From Dokdonella fugitiva (GTDB lineage: Bacteria > Pseudomonadota > Gammaproteobacteria > Xanthomonadales > Rhodanobacteraceae): a stretch of 64,000 bases of DNA. A program made the translations under genes and the position numbers. The notes beneath the pieces are model-generated. The model saw only the letters and a list, made by a program, of their open reading frames with translations, searched no databases and was not told the DNA's origin. The stretch spans positions 248,001 to 312,000 of the forward strand of contig NZ_JACGXL010000005.1 in assembly GCF_014138265.1 (NCBI RefSeq), in the 5' to 3' direction. Below are positions 47,197-55,043 of the stretch, in pieces; within the stretch, counting starts at the first letter, position 1, and each line of letters begins with the position of its first letter.

Positions 47197-48683
47197 ATGC
47201 GATGAGAACGATCGTCTTCCTCGCGAGCCTGTTCGCATTCGCCGCCGTGCAGGCCGCGCCCGCTGCGAACGTGCCTGCCGCACCCGAACCGAACCCGACC
47301 GCGATCGTCGTGATCGACCAGGCCGCCCTGCGCGCCGCGCCGCGCGAATCGGCGCAGCAGCAGGTCGTGCTCTGGCAGGGCGACAGCCTCGAAGTGCGCG
47401 GCCGCCGCATGGACTACCTGCAGGTGTACGACCACCGGCGCGAACGCGCCGGCTACGTGCGCGCGAGCCAGGTGCGCCTGTTGTCGCTGCAGCCGCAGGA
47501 CGCGGCCGGCCTGCTCGCGGTCGTGCGCTTCCTGCGCGACACGCCGGGTGCGGAGGCGCTCGGCATCGGCTACGCGGCCGCGTTCCTGCGCGCCGCGCCG
47601 GGCAAGGACATCGACGCCGAGGCGTTCGACGCGCTCGGCGCGATGGCCGAACGCCTCGCGCGTCGCGCATCGTCGAACCGCAGCAAGGCGAACGACGCGG
47701 TGATCGCCGCGCACCTGGAAGTCGTCGCGGGTTACGGTGTCGCGATGCGCAGCCTCGAGCGCGAGGGTCGCGTGCAGGTCTGCTACGACGGCGACGCGTT
47801 CCGCCGCGTGATGGCGCTGCCGGCCGGCGCCGAACAGAAGGCGCGTGCCGCGCTCGCGCTCACGCGCGAGGAATGCATCGACCCGGCGACGACGCCGTTC
47901 GAGCGTGCGAGCCTCGACGGCTGGCGCGCCGACGTGCTCGATCGCGTGCCGCGCGCGGACCTGCCCGAGTACCTGAAGAACCGCGTGCGCATGCGCACCG
48001 CGGCCGTCTGGTCGAGCCTCGCGTTCGAACGCGTGCGTCGCGGCGAGCCCGCTGCCGAAGCGGCCGCCCGCGCGCTGCAGGAACTCACCGGCGTGAACCG
48101 CCAGGAACTCGCCGAAGACGACGCCAGCGCGTACAGCGATGCTGCCGTGCGCGTCGGCGCCGTGCGCTGGGCGGCCGAACCCGCGCCGGCGAAGACGGCG
48201 ATCGGCCTCGCGGTCACGACCGCGACGGGCCAGCCGGGCGAGACCTGCATCCGCCTCGTCGACGCCAAGCACGGCGACAAGGCGCCGCTGTTCCAGCGCT
48301 GCACGTACGGCACGGTCTGGACGAATTCCGCGCGCGCGAACGCTGGCGGCACCGCGCTCACGCTCGCGGTGCAACCGCTCGACGCCTGGCGCGAGATGTG
48401 GGTGTTCCACCGCAACGGCAACGAGTGGACGGTCGACGTCGTGCCGCCCGCCGGCGATGCGCCGGACGTCGGCTACGTCGAATTCGCCGGCTGGGTCCCC
48501 GGCGGCCGCAAGCTGCTCGCGGCGCGCGAGGTTCGCGTCGGCGGCCGCTTCTCGCGCACGTTCGAGGTGCTCGACCTCGACACGCTCGCGGTCGACAAGC
48601 GCGCCGACAAGCCCGATTCCCTCAGCACGTTCTACCGCTGGCAGGACCCGCTCTGGAAAGGCCAGACCGTGAGCCTGCGCTGA
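47193..48683 (+). CDS. Exported SH3-like domain protein of unknown function
   Basis: The 496-residue product begins at GTG 47193 (or ATG 47202) with a signal peptide, MRTIVFLASLFAFAAVQAAP. Residues about 30-95 look like a bacterial SH3 domain (VVIDQAALRAAPRESAQQQV, LWQGDSLEVRGRRMDYLQVY, AGYVRASQVRLLS). The middle is helical with RASSNRSKANDAVIAAHLEV. The C-terminal ~170 residues are beta-rich (CIRLVDAKHGDKAPLFQRCT, GYVEFAGWVPGGRKLLAARE, FEVLDLDTLAVDKRA), like a periplasmic propeller fragment. It overlaps the SPFH gene by 4 bases (GTGA-type), so the two are translationally coupled. Function unknown. Confidence 0.8.
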   Translation: MNAMRTIVFLASLFAFAAVQAAPAANVPAAPEPNPTAIVVIDQAALRAAPRESAQQQVVLWQGDSLEVRGRRMDYLQVYDHRRERAGYVRASQVRLLSLQPQDAAGLLAVVRFLRDTPGAEALGIGYAAAFLRAAPGKDIDAEAFDALGAMAERLARRASSNRSKANDAVIAAHLEVVAGYGVAMRSLEREGRVQVCYDGDAFRRVMALPAGAEQKARAALALTREECIDPATTPFERASLDGWRADVLDRVPRADLPEYLKNRVRMRTAAVWSSLAFERVRRGEPAAEAAARALQELTGVNRQELAEDDASAYSDAAVRVGAVRWAAEPAPAKTAIGLAVTTATGQPGETCIRLVDAKHGDKAPLFQRCTYGTVWTNSARANAGGTALTLAVQPLDAWREMWVFHRNGNEWTVDVVPPAGDAPDVGYVEFAGWVPGGRKLLAAREVRVGGRFSRTFEVLDLDTLAVDKRADKPDSLSTFYRWQDPLWKGQTVSLR

Positions 48684-48720
48684 GGGGCCGTTGGCTGCCG
48701 AGAGCAAGATCAAGATCAAG

Positions 48721-48941
48721 AGACTGAAACACGAAGGACACGAAGGACACGAAGTAGAGCAAGAGATTCAAAGATCGAAACACGGAGCACACGGAGCACA
48801 CAGAGGAAAAGCCTCAAACAGTAGAGCCCTTCCTTGCTTGCTTTCTCCGTGTGCTCCGTGTGCTCCGTGTTCCAAATCTTTGATTCTTTTTCCCTGATCT
48901 TTCTTTCCTTCGTGTCCTTCGTGTCCTTCGTGTTTCAGTCT
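48721..48941. repeat. Nested inverted-repeat element, copy B (inverted relative to A)
   Basis: The outer arm 48721-48754 (AGACTGAAACACGAAGG and further ACACGAAG units) is perfectly complementary to 48908-48941. An inner arm (48777-48805, GAAACACGGAGC units) matches 48845-48873 at 27 of 29. The segment 48721-48811 is the reverse complement of 45706-45796 of copy A with a single mismatch. Both loops share 17 bases (B 48820-48836, A 45680-45696 inverted). B is therefore a recent inverted relative of A. It lies 38 bases after the SH3-like gene and before convergent yajQ. Positions 48684-48979 hold no gene. Confidence 0.9.
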
Positions 48942-48979
48942 TTTGCTTTGCAGCTTCTTGCATCCGGCCAGCCACACGC

Positions 48980-49462
48980 TCAGTCGCGGAAGTTGTCGAA
49001 CTGCAACGGCACGTCGAATTCGCTCTTGCGCAGCAGCGCGATCGCGACCTGCAGGTCGTCGCGCTTCTTGCCGGTCACGCGCAGCTTTTCGCCGTTGATC
49101 TGCGCCTCGACCTTGAGCTTGGCGGCCTTGATCGCGGCGACGATCTTCTTCGCGACGGCCTGCTCGATCCCCTGCTTGACGGTGACCTTCTGGCGCGCGG
49201 TCGCGAGGTTGATCTCGGGTTCGGCGACGTCGAGGCAGCGCACGTCGATGCTGCGCGCGGTCAGGCGCGCGCGCAGGATGTCCTGCATCTGCTTGAGCTG
49301 GAAGTCGCTCGGCGCCGACGCGGTGATGACGTAGCCATCGAGCGCGAACTTCGCGTCGCTGCCCTTGAAGTCGAAGCGGTTGGACAGTTCGCGGTTGGCC
49401 TGGTCGACCGCATTGGTGAGTTCGTGCTTGTCGACTTCGGAGACGATATCGAAGGTGGGCAT
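48980..49462 (-). CDS. yajQ: YajQ-family nucleotide (c-di-GMP)-binding protein
   Basis: From ATG 49462 the 160-residue product starts MPTFDIVSEVDKHELTNAVD and includes RFDFKGSDAKFALDGYVITA, VKQGIEQAVAKKIVAAIKAA and LKVEAQINGEKLRVTGKKRD. The C-terminus is KSEFDVPLQFDNFRD. All are characteristic of YajQ. In Xanthomonas the orthologue binds cyclic di-GMP and affects virulence gene expression. It ends 38 bases from repeat copy B. The in-frame extension beyond the ATG is not conserved and is rejected. Confidence 0.95.
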   Translation of the reverse strand: MPTFDIVSEVDKHELTNAVDQANRELSNRFDFKGSDAKFALDGYVITASAPSDFQLKQMQDILRARLTARSIDVRCLDVAEPEINLATARQKVTVKQGIEQAVAKKIVAAIKAAKLKVEAQINGEKLRVTGKKRDDLQVAIALLRKSEFDVPLQFDNFRD

Positions 49463-49504
49463 CGGGGATTCCGCGGCAGGAGTGCGGCGAGTGTAGCGGC
49501 AGCA

Positions 49505-49530
49505 CGGGAGCCGGACATGCCCGGCTCCCG
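49505..49530 (-). terminator. Perfect GC hairpin between DUF2167 gene and yajQ
   Basis: CGGGAGCCGG (49505-49514) pairs with CCGGCTCCCG (49521-49530) around ACATGC, 21 bases beyond the DUF2167 stop and upstream of yajQ. No T-tract is visible. It probably separates the two transcripts. Confidence 0.4.
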
Positions 49531-49550
49531 CAGGTGGCTGCACGTGGCGA

Positions 49551-50459
49551 TCAGGCCTTGCGCGAGAAGAACTTCTTGATCGCCGCGCCGGCGGCGACGA
49601 CCGCGATCGCGACGAGCTTGAACGACTTGGCGAGGAATGCGGCCGCGAGCGCCAGCAGGCCGAGCTTCTTCGCGGCGACGCCGCCGACCAGCGCGGCGAG
49701 GCCGTAGGCGGCGAGCTTGTCGGTGGACGCGTTGTAGTCGGCGTAGCGCTTGCCGTCGTTGAACGCGACCGCGGCGAGCAGGTTGCGCGCGATCGGCTTC
49801 TGCGCCTCGATCTTCGACGACGAGGTGATCAGGTCGAGCGAGATGTAGCCCTCGCGCCCGAGTACGTAGGTGTTGTAGTTGACGGTGTTGTCGGCATCGG
49901 CGGCGGCGCCCTTGTCGCGGCCCTCGACCGACCAGACCAGGCGCTGCGTCGCGGCGTCGTACGCCGGCGGTTCGATCCAGCGCGTGACCTCGAGCGCCGG
50001 GATGCCCATGCGCACGCGGTTCTCGTTGGCGGCTTCGGTGCCGTCCTTGAGGTTCTGCAGCAGCTCGTCCGCATTCCAGTGCTGCGCGTCCTCGTCCTTG
50101 ATGTAGCCGGACGGGTCGTAGTCGATCGACACCATCCACTCCTCGGCGTCGTCGTCGCCCGCGTTCGGCGGGAACACGAGGCCGATGAAGTTGTCGTCCG
50201 CGCTGTTGCCCATCGCTTCCATGAGTTCGGTCGCCTCGCGCTTGGGCACGAAGCCGTAACCCTGCGGCAGGCGCAGCGTCGCCTGGTCGCCCAGCGCGAT
50301 CGTCTGCGGGCCGTGCTGCATCGCCTTCGATGCGACCTGCCACGGCGACGGGGCGGAGGAGGTGTCGTCGTCGGCCGCGTCCTCGGCGAACGCCGGGCTG
50401 ATGGAGAGGCACGAAGCGAACACGAGAAAGGCCAGGCGCATCCAGCGCGAGTCACGCAT
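49551..50459 (-). CDS. DUF2167 membrane-anchored periplasmic protein
   Basis: From ATG 50459 the 302-residue protein has a signal peptide (MRLAFLVFASCLSISPAFAE). The DUF2167 core shows GPQTIALGDQATLRLPQGYG, ATELMEAMGNSADDNFIGLV, EWMVSIDYDPSGYIKDEDAQ, RMGIPALEVTRWIEPPAYD and TVNYNTYVLGREGYISLDLI. Two C-terminal hydrophobic segments follow (ALVGGVAAKKLGLLALAAAF, LVAIAVVAAGAAIKKFF). The domain family is clear; no biochemical role is known. It is divergent from the glycosidase gene. Confidence 0.88.
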   Translation of the reverse strand: MRDSRWMRLAFLVFASCLSISPAFAEDAADDDTSSAPSPWQVASKAMQHGPQTIALGDQATLRLPQGYGFVPKREATELMEAMGNSADDNFIGLVFPPNAGDDDAEEWMVSIDYDPSGYIKDEDAQHWNADELLQNLKDGTEAANENRVRMGIPALEVTRWIEPPAYDAATQRLVWSVEGRDKGAAADADNTVNYNTYVLGREGYISLDLITSSSKIEAQKPIARNLLAAVAFNDGKRYADYNASTDKLAAYGLAALVGGVAAKKLGLLALAAAFLAKSFKLVAIAVVAAGAAIKKFFSRKA

Positions 50460-50603
50460 GATGGTTTCCCCAGAACGAAAAATGCCGCTGTCGCGGCTCA
50501 TGACGGCGCCGCAGCGGCGCGTCCCCTCGGCGAAGTCTACATGCTGGTCGGGCGGTCGCGCATAACCGAAAGCGAACGCGACCGGCGCGCGGTTTCGGCG
50601 ACA

Positions 50604-51404
50604 ATGCGGGGCATGCGCCCGCTCCTCGTCCCGCTCGCCCCGCTCGTCCTGTTCGCCCTGGCTGCCGCCGGCCCGCTCGCTGCCGCACCGACGCTGCGCA
50701 CGGTGCGCGCCGGCACGATCGATTGCCGCGTGGTCGACGTCGACCTCGCGGCGGACCGCCTGGAGCTGCACTGGAAGGACGACGGTGGCCGCGCCTTCGG
50801 CACGGTCGATCGCCTGCGCGAATGGGGCGAAGGGCAGGGGCGCACGCTGCAGTTCGCCGCCAATGCGGGCATCTACGACGGCCAGTTCCGCCCGCTCGGC
50901 CTGCACGTCGAGGACGGTCGCGTGCTCCGTCCGCTCAACACCGCGCGCACGGGCGCGGGTCGCGGCAATTTCGCGCTGCCGCCGAACGGCGTGTTCTACG
51001 TCGACCGCGCCGGCCACGCGGGCGTCGTCACGACCGCGCAGTGGCAGCGCCGGCCCGCCGACGCGCGCCTCGCCACGCAGTCGGGACCGATGCTCGTGGT
51101 CGACGGCGATATCAACCCGAATTTCGACGCCGCCTCCGACAGCCTCAAGTGGCGCAGCGGCGTCTGCGCGCCGACGCCGGGCCATGCGCTGTTCGCGGTC
51201 AGCGAGGCGCCGGTGTCGTTCCACGCGTTCGCCGCGCTGTTCCGCGACGAGCTCGGTTGCCGCGACGCGCTCTACCTCGACGGCACGCTGTCGCGCTTCT
51301 GGACCCCGTCCGGTGGCTACGCGGGCGCCGCGGCGGTGCTGGTCAAGCCGTACGCGGGCATGTTCGCGGTGTTCGCCGACGGCGAGGCCGCGCCGGCCCG
51401 GTAG
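50604..51404 (+). CDS. Exported phosphodiester glycosidase-family protein (NAGPA/DUF2233)
   Basis: The product is 266 residues from ATG 50604 (263 from ATG 50613), with a signal peptide MRPLLVPLAPLVLFALAAAG. The NAGPA-like domain shows QFAANAGIYDGQFRPLGLHV, PPNGVFYVDRAGHAGVVTTA, SGPMLVVDGDINPNF, GHALFAVSEAPVSFHAFAAL and LGCRDALYLDGTLSRFWTPS. These fit the phosphodiester glycosidase superfamily (uncovering-enzyme fold), which hydrolyses sugar phosphodiesters. The periplasmic substrate is unknown. Both starts lack a strong ribosome-binding site. Confidence 0.85.
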   Translation: MRGMRPLLVPLAPLVLFALAAAGPLAAAPTLRTVRAGTIDCRVVDVDLAADRLELHWKDDGGRAFGTVDRLREWGEGQGRTLQFAANAGIYDGQFRPLGLHVEDGRVLRPLNTARTGAGRGNFALPPNGVFYVDRAGHAGVVTTAQWQRRPADARLATQSGPMLVVDGDINPNFDAASDSLKWRSGVCAPTPGHALFAVSEAPVSFHAFAALFRDELGCRDALYLDGTLSRFWTPSGGYAGAAAVLVKPYAGMFAVFADGEAAPAR

Positions 51405-51565
51405 CCCCCGTGTTCCGGCCGTTCCGTACCCGGAACGGCATCGATTGCGCACCGCCAGCGCGCAGCGCACACTGCGCGCGCGCCGCGGGCTGCATTCGCG
51501 ACGCTGCAGGGTCGAGTGACCACGCCCGCGACCGGGCTTCCATGCGCTGACCGGGGAGGGCGGCG

Positions 51566-52981
51566 ATGGTCTTCAACTCGCTCACGTTCGTCGTGTTCTT
51601 CACGTGCGTGCTCGCGCTGCACTCGCTGCCGCTGCCGTGGACCGTGCGCAAGATCAACCTGCTCGTCGCGAGCTACCTGTTCTACGCGGCGTGGAACCCG
51701 CCGTTCGTGATCCTGCTGTGGATCTCCACCGTGGTCGACTGGTGGGCGGCGAAGAAGCTCGTCAGCGTGCAGGGCGCGAACGCGCGTCGCGCGTGGATGC
51801 TGCTGTCCGTCGTCGCCAACCTCGGCATGCTCGCGTACTTCAAGTACGGCGAGTTCCTCATGGAGAACTTCGCCGCGCTGATGGCCGGGCTCGGCGTCGC
51901 CTGGCAGCCGCCGCAGCTCGACATCGTGCTGCCGGTCGGCATCTCGTTCTACACCTTCGCGACGATGTCCTACACGCTCGACGTGTACCTGCGCCGCGCC
52001 GCGCCCGCGCGGAACTTCCTCGACTACGCGTTGTTCGTGACGTTCTTCCCGCACCTCGTCGCGGGACCGATCCTGCGCCCGACCGAACTCGTGCCGCAGT
52101 TCGAGTCGCCGCGACGCGCCGACGCGAACCAGCTCTGCTTCGGCCTCGCCCTGATGACGATCGGGCTGTTCCAGAAGGTCGTGCTCGCCGACGGCTTCCT
52201 CGCGGGACCGGTCGAGAAGGTCTACGACGGCGCGAAGATCCCCGGCGTGCTCGACGCGTGGGTCGCCACGCTCGCGTTCGGCGGGCAGATCTTCTGCGAC
52301 TTCGCCGGCTACTCGACCACCGCGATCGGCGCGGCGATGTGCCTCGGCTTCGCGATGCCCGACAACTTCCGCTTCCCGTACGCGGCGATCGGCTTCTCGG
52401 ATTTCTGGCGGCGCTGGCACATCACGCTGTCGGCGTGGTTGCGCGACTACCTCTACATCCCGCTCGGCGGCAACCGCCACGGCCCCGCACGCACGTACTT
52501 CGCCCTGCTCGCGACGATGCTGCTCGGCGGGCTCTGGCACGGCGCGAGCTGGACGTTCGTGGTCTGGGGCGGCCTGCACGGCAGCTACCTCGCCGGCGAG
52601 CGCTTCCTGCGCGCGCGGTACGCGCACCTGCGGCCGTCCGCGGCGCAGGCGTTCGCGCTCGGCGTGCTCACCTTCCTGCTCGTGCACGTCGCCTGGGTGT
52701 TCTTCCGCGCGCACACGTTCGGCGGCGCGTGGCGCGTGCTCGCGGGCATGTTCGCGGCGAACGCCGGCGCGGTGCCCGTGCTGCCGGCGATCGAGATCGT
52801 CACCACCGTCATCATCGTCACCGGCATCGTCGCCGCGCACGCGTTCATGCGCGCGCGCACGCTCGAGTCCGTGCTCGCGACCGTGCCGGCGCCGGTGTTG
52901 TCCGGCGCGTGGGCGCTGCTCGCGTTCGCGATCGTGATCGAACAGGGCAGCGGCAATGCCTTCATCTACTTCCAGTTCTGA
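51566..52981 (+). CDS. MBOAT-family O-acyltransferase (AlgI-like)
   Basis: The 471-residue polytopic acyltransferase has MVFNSLTFVVFFTCVLALHS, SYLFYAAWNPPFVILLW, LPVGISFYTFATMSYTLDVY, FFPHLVAGPILRPTELVPQF, DFWRRWHITLSAWLRDYLY and the active-site His in LLGGLWHGASWTFVVWGGLH. This is the AlgI/PatA/DltB-type MBOAT that passes acetyl groups across the inner membrane. The next gene encodes an SGNH-like partner, so the pair probably O-acetylates a surface polysaccharide. ATG 51566 follows GGGGAGGG. Confidence 0.93.
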   Translation: MVFNSLTFVVFFTCVLALHSLPLPWTVRKINLLVASYLFYAAWNPPFVILLWISTVVDWWAAKKLVSVQGANARRAWMLLSVVANLGMLAYFKYGEFLMENFAALMAGLGVAWQPPQLDIVLPVGISFYTFATMSYTLDVYLRRAAPARNFLDYALFVTFFPHLVAGPILRPTELVPQFESPRRADANQLCFGLALMTIGLFQKVVLADGFLAGPVEKVYDGAKIPGVLDAWVATLAFGGQIFCDFAGYSTTAIGAAMCLGFAMPDNFRFPYAAIGFSDFWRRWHITLSAWLRDYLYIPLGGNRHGPARTYFALLATMLLGGLWHGASWTFVVWGGLHGSYLAGERFLRARYAHLRPSAAQAFALGVLTFLLVHVAWVFFRAHTFGGAWRVLAGMFAANAGAVPVLPAIEIVTTVIIVTGIVAAHAFMRARTLESVLATVPAPVLSGAWALLAFAIVIEQGSGNAFIYFQF

Positions 52982-52996
52982 GGACGCGATAGCGCC

Positions 52997-54223
52997 ATGT
53001 CCAGCGCCGACTCCGGGATGAGCGAACGCGTCGACGAGCGCGAGCCGGTGCGCCCGGGCTTCGTGCGCCTGACCGCGTCCGATCGACCGGGCGTGGCGCA
53101 GCCCGTGCCGGTGCGCGACATCCCGCCCAGGCCATGGCCGCGCATCTTCGCGAGCGCGATGCTGATCCTGCTGGTCGCGGTCGGCGCCTGGGAATGGCGC
53201 ATGCGCGCGGAAGGGCTCGAGGCGGGCGACATCGACGACGGCCCGTCGGCGTGGGCCGAGCAGCGCCGGCGCGTCGATGCGGGCGAGGCGAACGTCGTGC
53301 TCGTCGGCGACTCGCGCATGCTGTTCGACAGCGACCTCGATCGCTACGAAGCGCTGACCGGCGTGCGCCCGATCCAGCTTGCGATCGCCGGCAGCAATGC
53401 GCGCCCGTTCCTCGTCGAACTCGCCGAACATTCGCCGTTCGCGGGCCTCGTGATCGTCGGCATCGCACATACGACGTTCTTCGGCCCCGACGCTGGGCTC
53501 GGTCGCGGGGCGCTCGAGCGCTACCGCTTCGAGTCACCATCGGTGCGCGCGTCGTTCCAGCTGCATCGCGCGTTGTCGCACGCGTTCGCCTTCCTCGACG
53601 ACCGCTTCCGCCTGTCGCGGCTCGTCCATTTCCTCGACGACGACTGGCGCGACGGCGTGCGCATCGGCACCGCGGAACGCCTGTGGAAGCTCGGCGTGAC
53701 CGGCGACGACCGGCAGACCTGGTTGTGGCCGCGCATCGAGACCGACGTTCGCCTGCGCGACCACCAGCGCGCGGCCTGGGGCCTCGGCGCCGGACGCAAG
53801 CCGCCACCGATCGCGCAAGCCGCGATCGCCACCGCGCAGCGCGAACTGCACGACGCGGTCGCGACGATCCGCGCGCGCGGGGGCGAGGTCGTGTTCCTGC
53901 GACCGCCGTCGGACCCGCGCTTCCGTATGTTCGAGGAGCAGCAAATGCCGCGCGCGCAGGCCTGGGATGCGCTGCTCGCCGCGGGCGGCGTCATGGGCCT
54001 GCACAGCGACGACGATCCGGTGATGCACGCGCTGGTGCCGCCCGAGTATTCGCACCTGTCGCGCGCGTGCGCGACGGTCTACACGGACGCCTACGTGCGT
54101 GCACTCGCCTTGCGCACGCCACGCGTCGCACTGCGCCCCGGCGCGCCGCCAGCGCTCGTGCCTGCCGATTGCGGCATGCCCCCGGCGGATCTCGCACTGC
54201 GCGGATCAAAGAGCAAAGACTGA
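52997..54223 (+). CDS. Membrane-anchored SGNH-like protein, MBOAT partner
   Basis: The 408-residue product has a cytoplasmic tail, one membrane segment (RIFASAMLILLVAVGAWEW, about 50-68) and a periplasmic SGNH-hydrolase-like domain. Block I is NVVLVGDSRMLFDSDLDRYE with the Ser in GDSR. Block III-like is RPIQLAIAGSNARPF, and the C-terminal His block reads PPEYSHLSRACATVYTDAY. In the AlgX/AlgJ-type DxxH block the Asp is Glu here (EYSH), so activity is uncertain. It starts 15 bases after the MBOAT gene. Its last five codons and stop lie inside repeat copy C: the TGA is part of the repeat's left arm. Confidence 0.8.
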   Translation: MSSADSGMSERVDEREPVRPGFVRLTASDRPGVAQPVPVRDIPPRPWPRIFASAMLILLVAVGAWEWRMRAEGLEAGDIDDGPSAWAEQRRRVDAGEANVVLVGDSRMLFDSDLDRYEALTGVRPIQLAIAGSNARPFLVELAEHSPFAGLVIVGIAHTTFFGPDAGLGRGALERYRFESPSVRASFQLHRALSHAFAFLDDRFRLSRLVHFLDDDWRDGVRIGTAERLWKLGVTGDDRQTWLWPRIETDVRLRDHQRAAWGLGAGRKPPPIAQAAIATAQRELHDAVATIRARGGEVVFLRPPSDPRFRMFEEQQMPRAQAWDALLAAGGVMGLHSDDDPVMHALVPPEYSHLSRACATVYTDAYVRALALRTPRVALRPGAPPALVPADCGMPPADLALRGSKSKD

Positions 54224-54435
54224 AACACGAAGGACACGAAGGACACGAAGGAAGAGCGCAAGAGGGAAGAGCTTGAAACACGGAGCACACGGAGCACACG
54301 GAGAAAGCCAAGGGCGAGAAGAGCTTTTCATTTAAAAGCTTTTCCTCCGTGTGCTCCGTGTGCTCCGTGTTTCAATCTTTGAATCTTTGGCTTCCCTTCG
54401 TGTTCTTCGTGTCCTTCGTGTTTCAATCTTTTGCT
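54212..54435. repeat. Nested inverted-repeat element, copy C
   Basis: Outer arms 54212-54254 and 54391-54435 (three ACACGAAGG units) are complementary with a few mismatches. Inner arms 54273-54303 and 54345-54375 (three ACACGGAGC units) are a perfect 31-base inverted repeat. The loop (54304-54344) differs from A and B and contains its own AAAGCTTTT dyad. It lies between convergent genes and supplies both their stop codons: TGA of the SGNH-like gene at 54221-54223 and TGA of the DUF1415 gene at 54423-54425. Confidence 0.9.
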
Positions 54436-55043
54436 CTCTCCGAGCGAGCCCCTCGACGTCCGTCGTCGCCGCCTTCGGCCCACAACGCATTCCAGCCGGC
54501 ATGGCCGAGCTTGCGCAGCGTTTCGATGTTGCGTTCGTAGATCGCGTTCGTGTCGATGCCCGATTCGACCGCGCGGTCGATGCTCGATTCGCGCAGCAGG
54601 TGCAGGGTCGGGAACGGCGAGCGGTTCGTCGCGTTCTCGATGTCGTCGGATGCCGCGTCGGCGAACTGGTAGTCGGGGTGGAAGCTCGCGACCTGGATCT
54701 CGCCGTCGAGCTCCATGTCTTCGAGCAGCGCGTCCGCGACGTCGAGGAACTGGTTGTAGTCCTCGAAGTCGCCGAGCACGAACGGATGCACGAGCAGGCT
54801 CGTTTCCCATTCGCCCGCATCGGCGTCGCGCAGCCACGCGAGTTCCGCGCGCAGGTCCTCGACGAGTGACTCGACGTCGGTCGTGCGGCTGACCGTGATG
54901 CGCAGGCGATCCTGCGCGAACGGCGCGCGCGCGAACGGGCACAGGTTGAGGCCGATCACCGCGCGTTCGATCCAGCGGCGCGTCGCGGCGATCGCCTCGT
55001 CGTCGGTCGGCGTATCCGTCGCGTTCGCGCGCAGGTCGCTCAC
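54423..55043 (-). CDS. DUF1415 family protein
   Basis: From GTG 55043 the 206-residue protein contains ATRRWIERAVIGLNLCPFAR, DRLRITVSRTTDVESLVEDL, ETSLLVHPFVLGDFEDYNQF, QVASFHPDYQFADAASDDIE and RSPFPTLHLLRESSIDRAVE, the DUF1415 pattern. Function unknown. The GTG overlaps the dbpA stop by 3-4 bases, so it is translationally coupled to the helicase. The last residues (RSERAKD) are encoded in DNA that joins repeat copy C, and the stop is inside the repeat. Confidence 0.88.
   Translation of the reverse strand: MSDLRANATDTPTDDEAIAATRRWIERAVIGLNLCPFARAPFAQDRLRITVSRTTDVESLVEDLRAELAWLRDADAGEWETSLLVHPFVLGDFEDYNQFLDVADALLEDMELDGEIQVASFHPDYQFADAASDDIENATNRSPFPTLHLLRESSIDRAVESGIDTNAIYERNIETLRKLGHAGWNALWAEGGDDGRRGARSERAKD

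Noticed and set aside
46018-48683. Calling the A-B interval a transposon
   Set aside because: No transposase gene, no clear target duplication at the outer edges, and copy C stands alone, so only a repeat-flanked segment is claimed.
45575-54435. CRISPR array as an explanation of the regular repeats
   Set aside because: Units are contiguous 9-base repeats in inverted pairs with no unique spacers and no cas genes.
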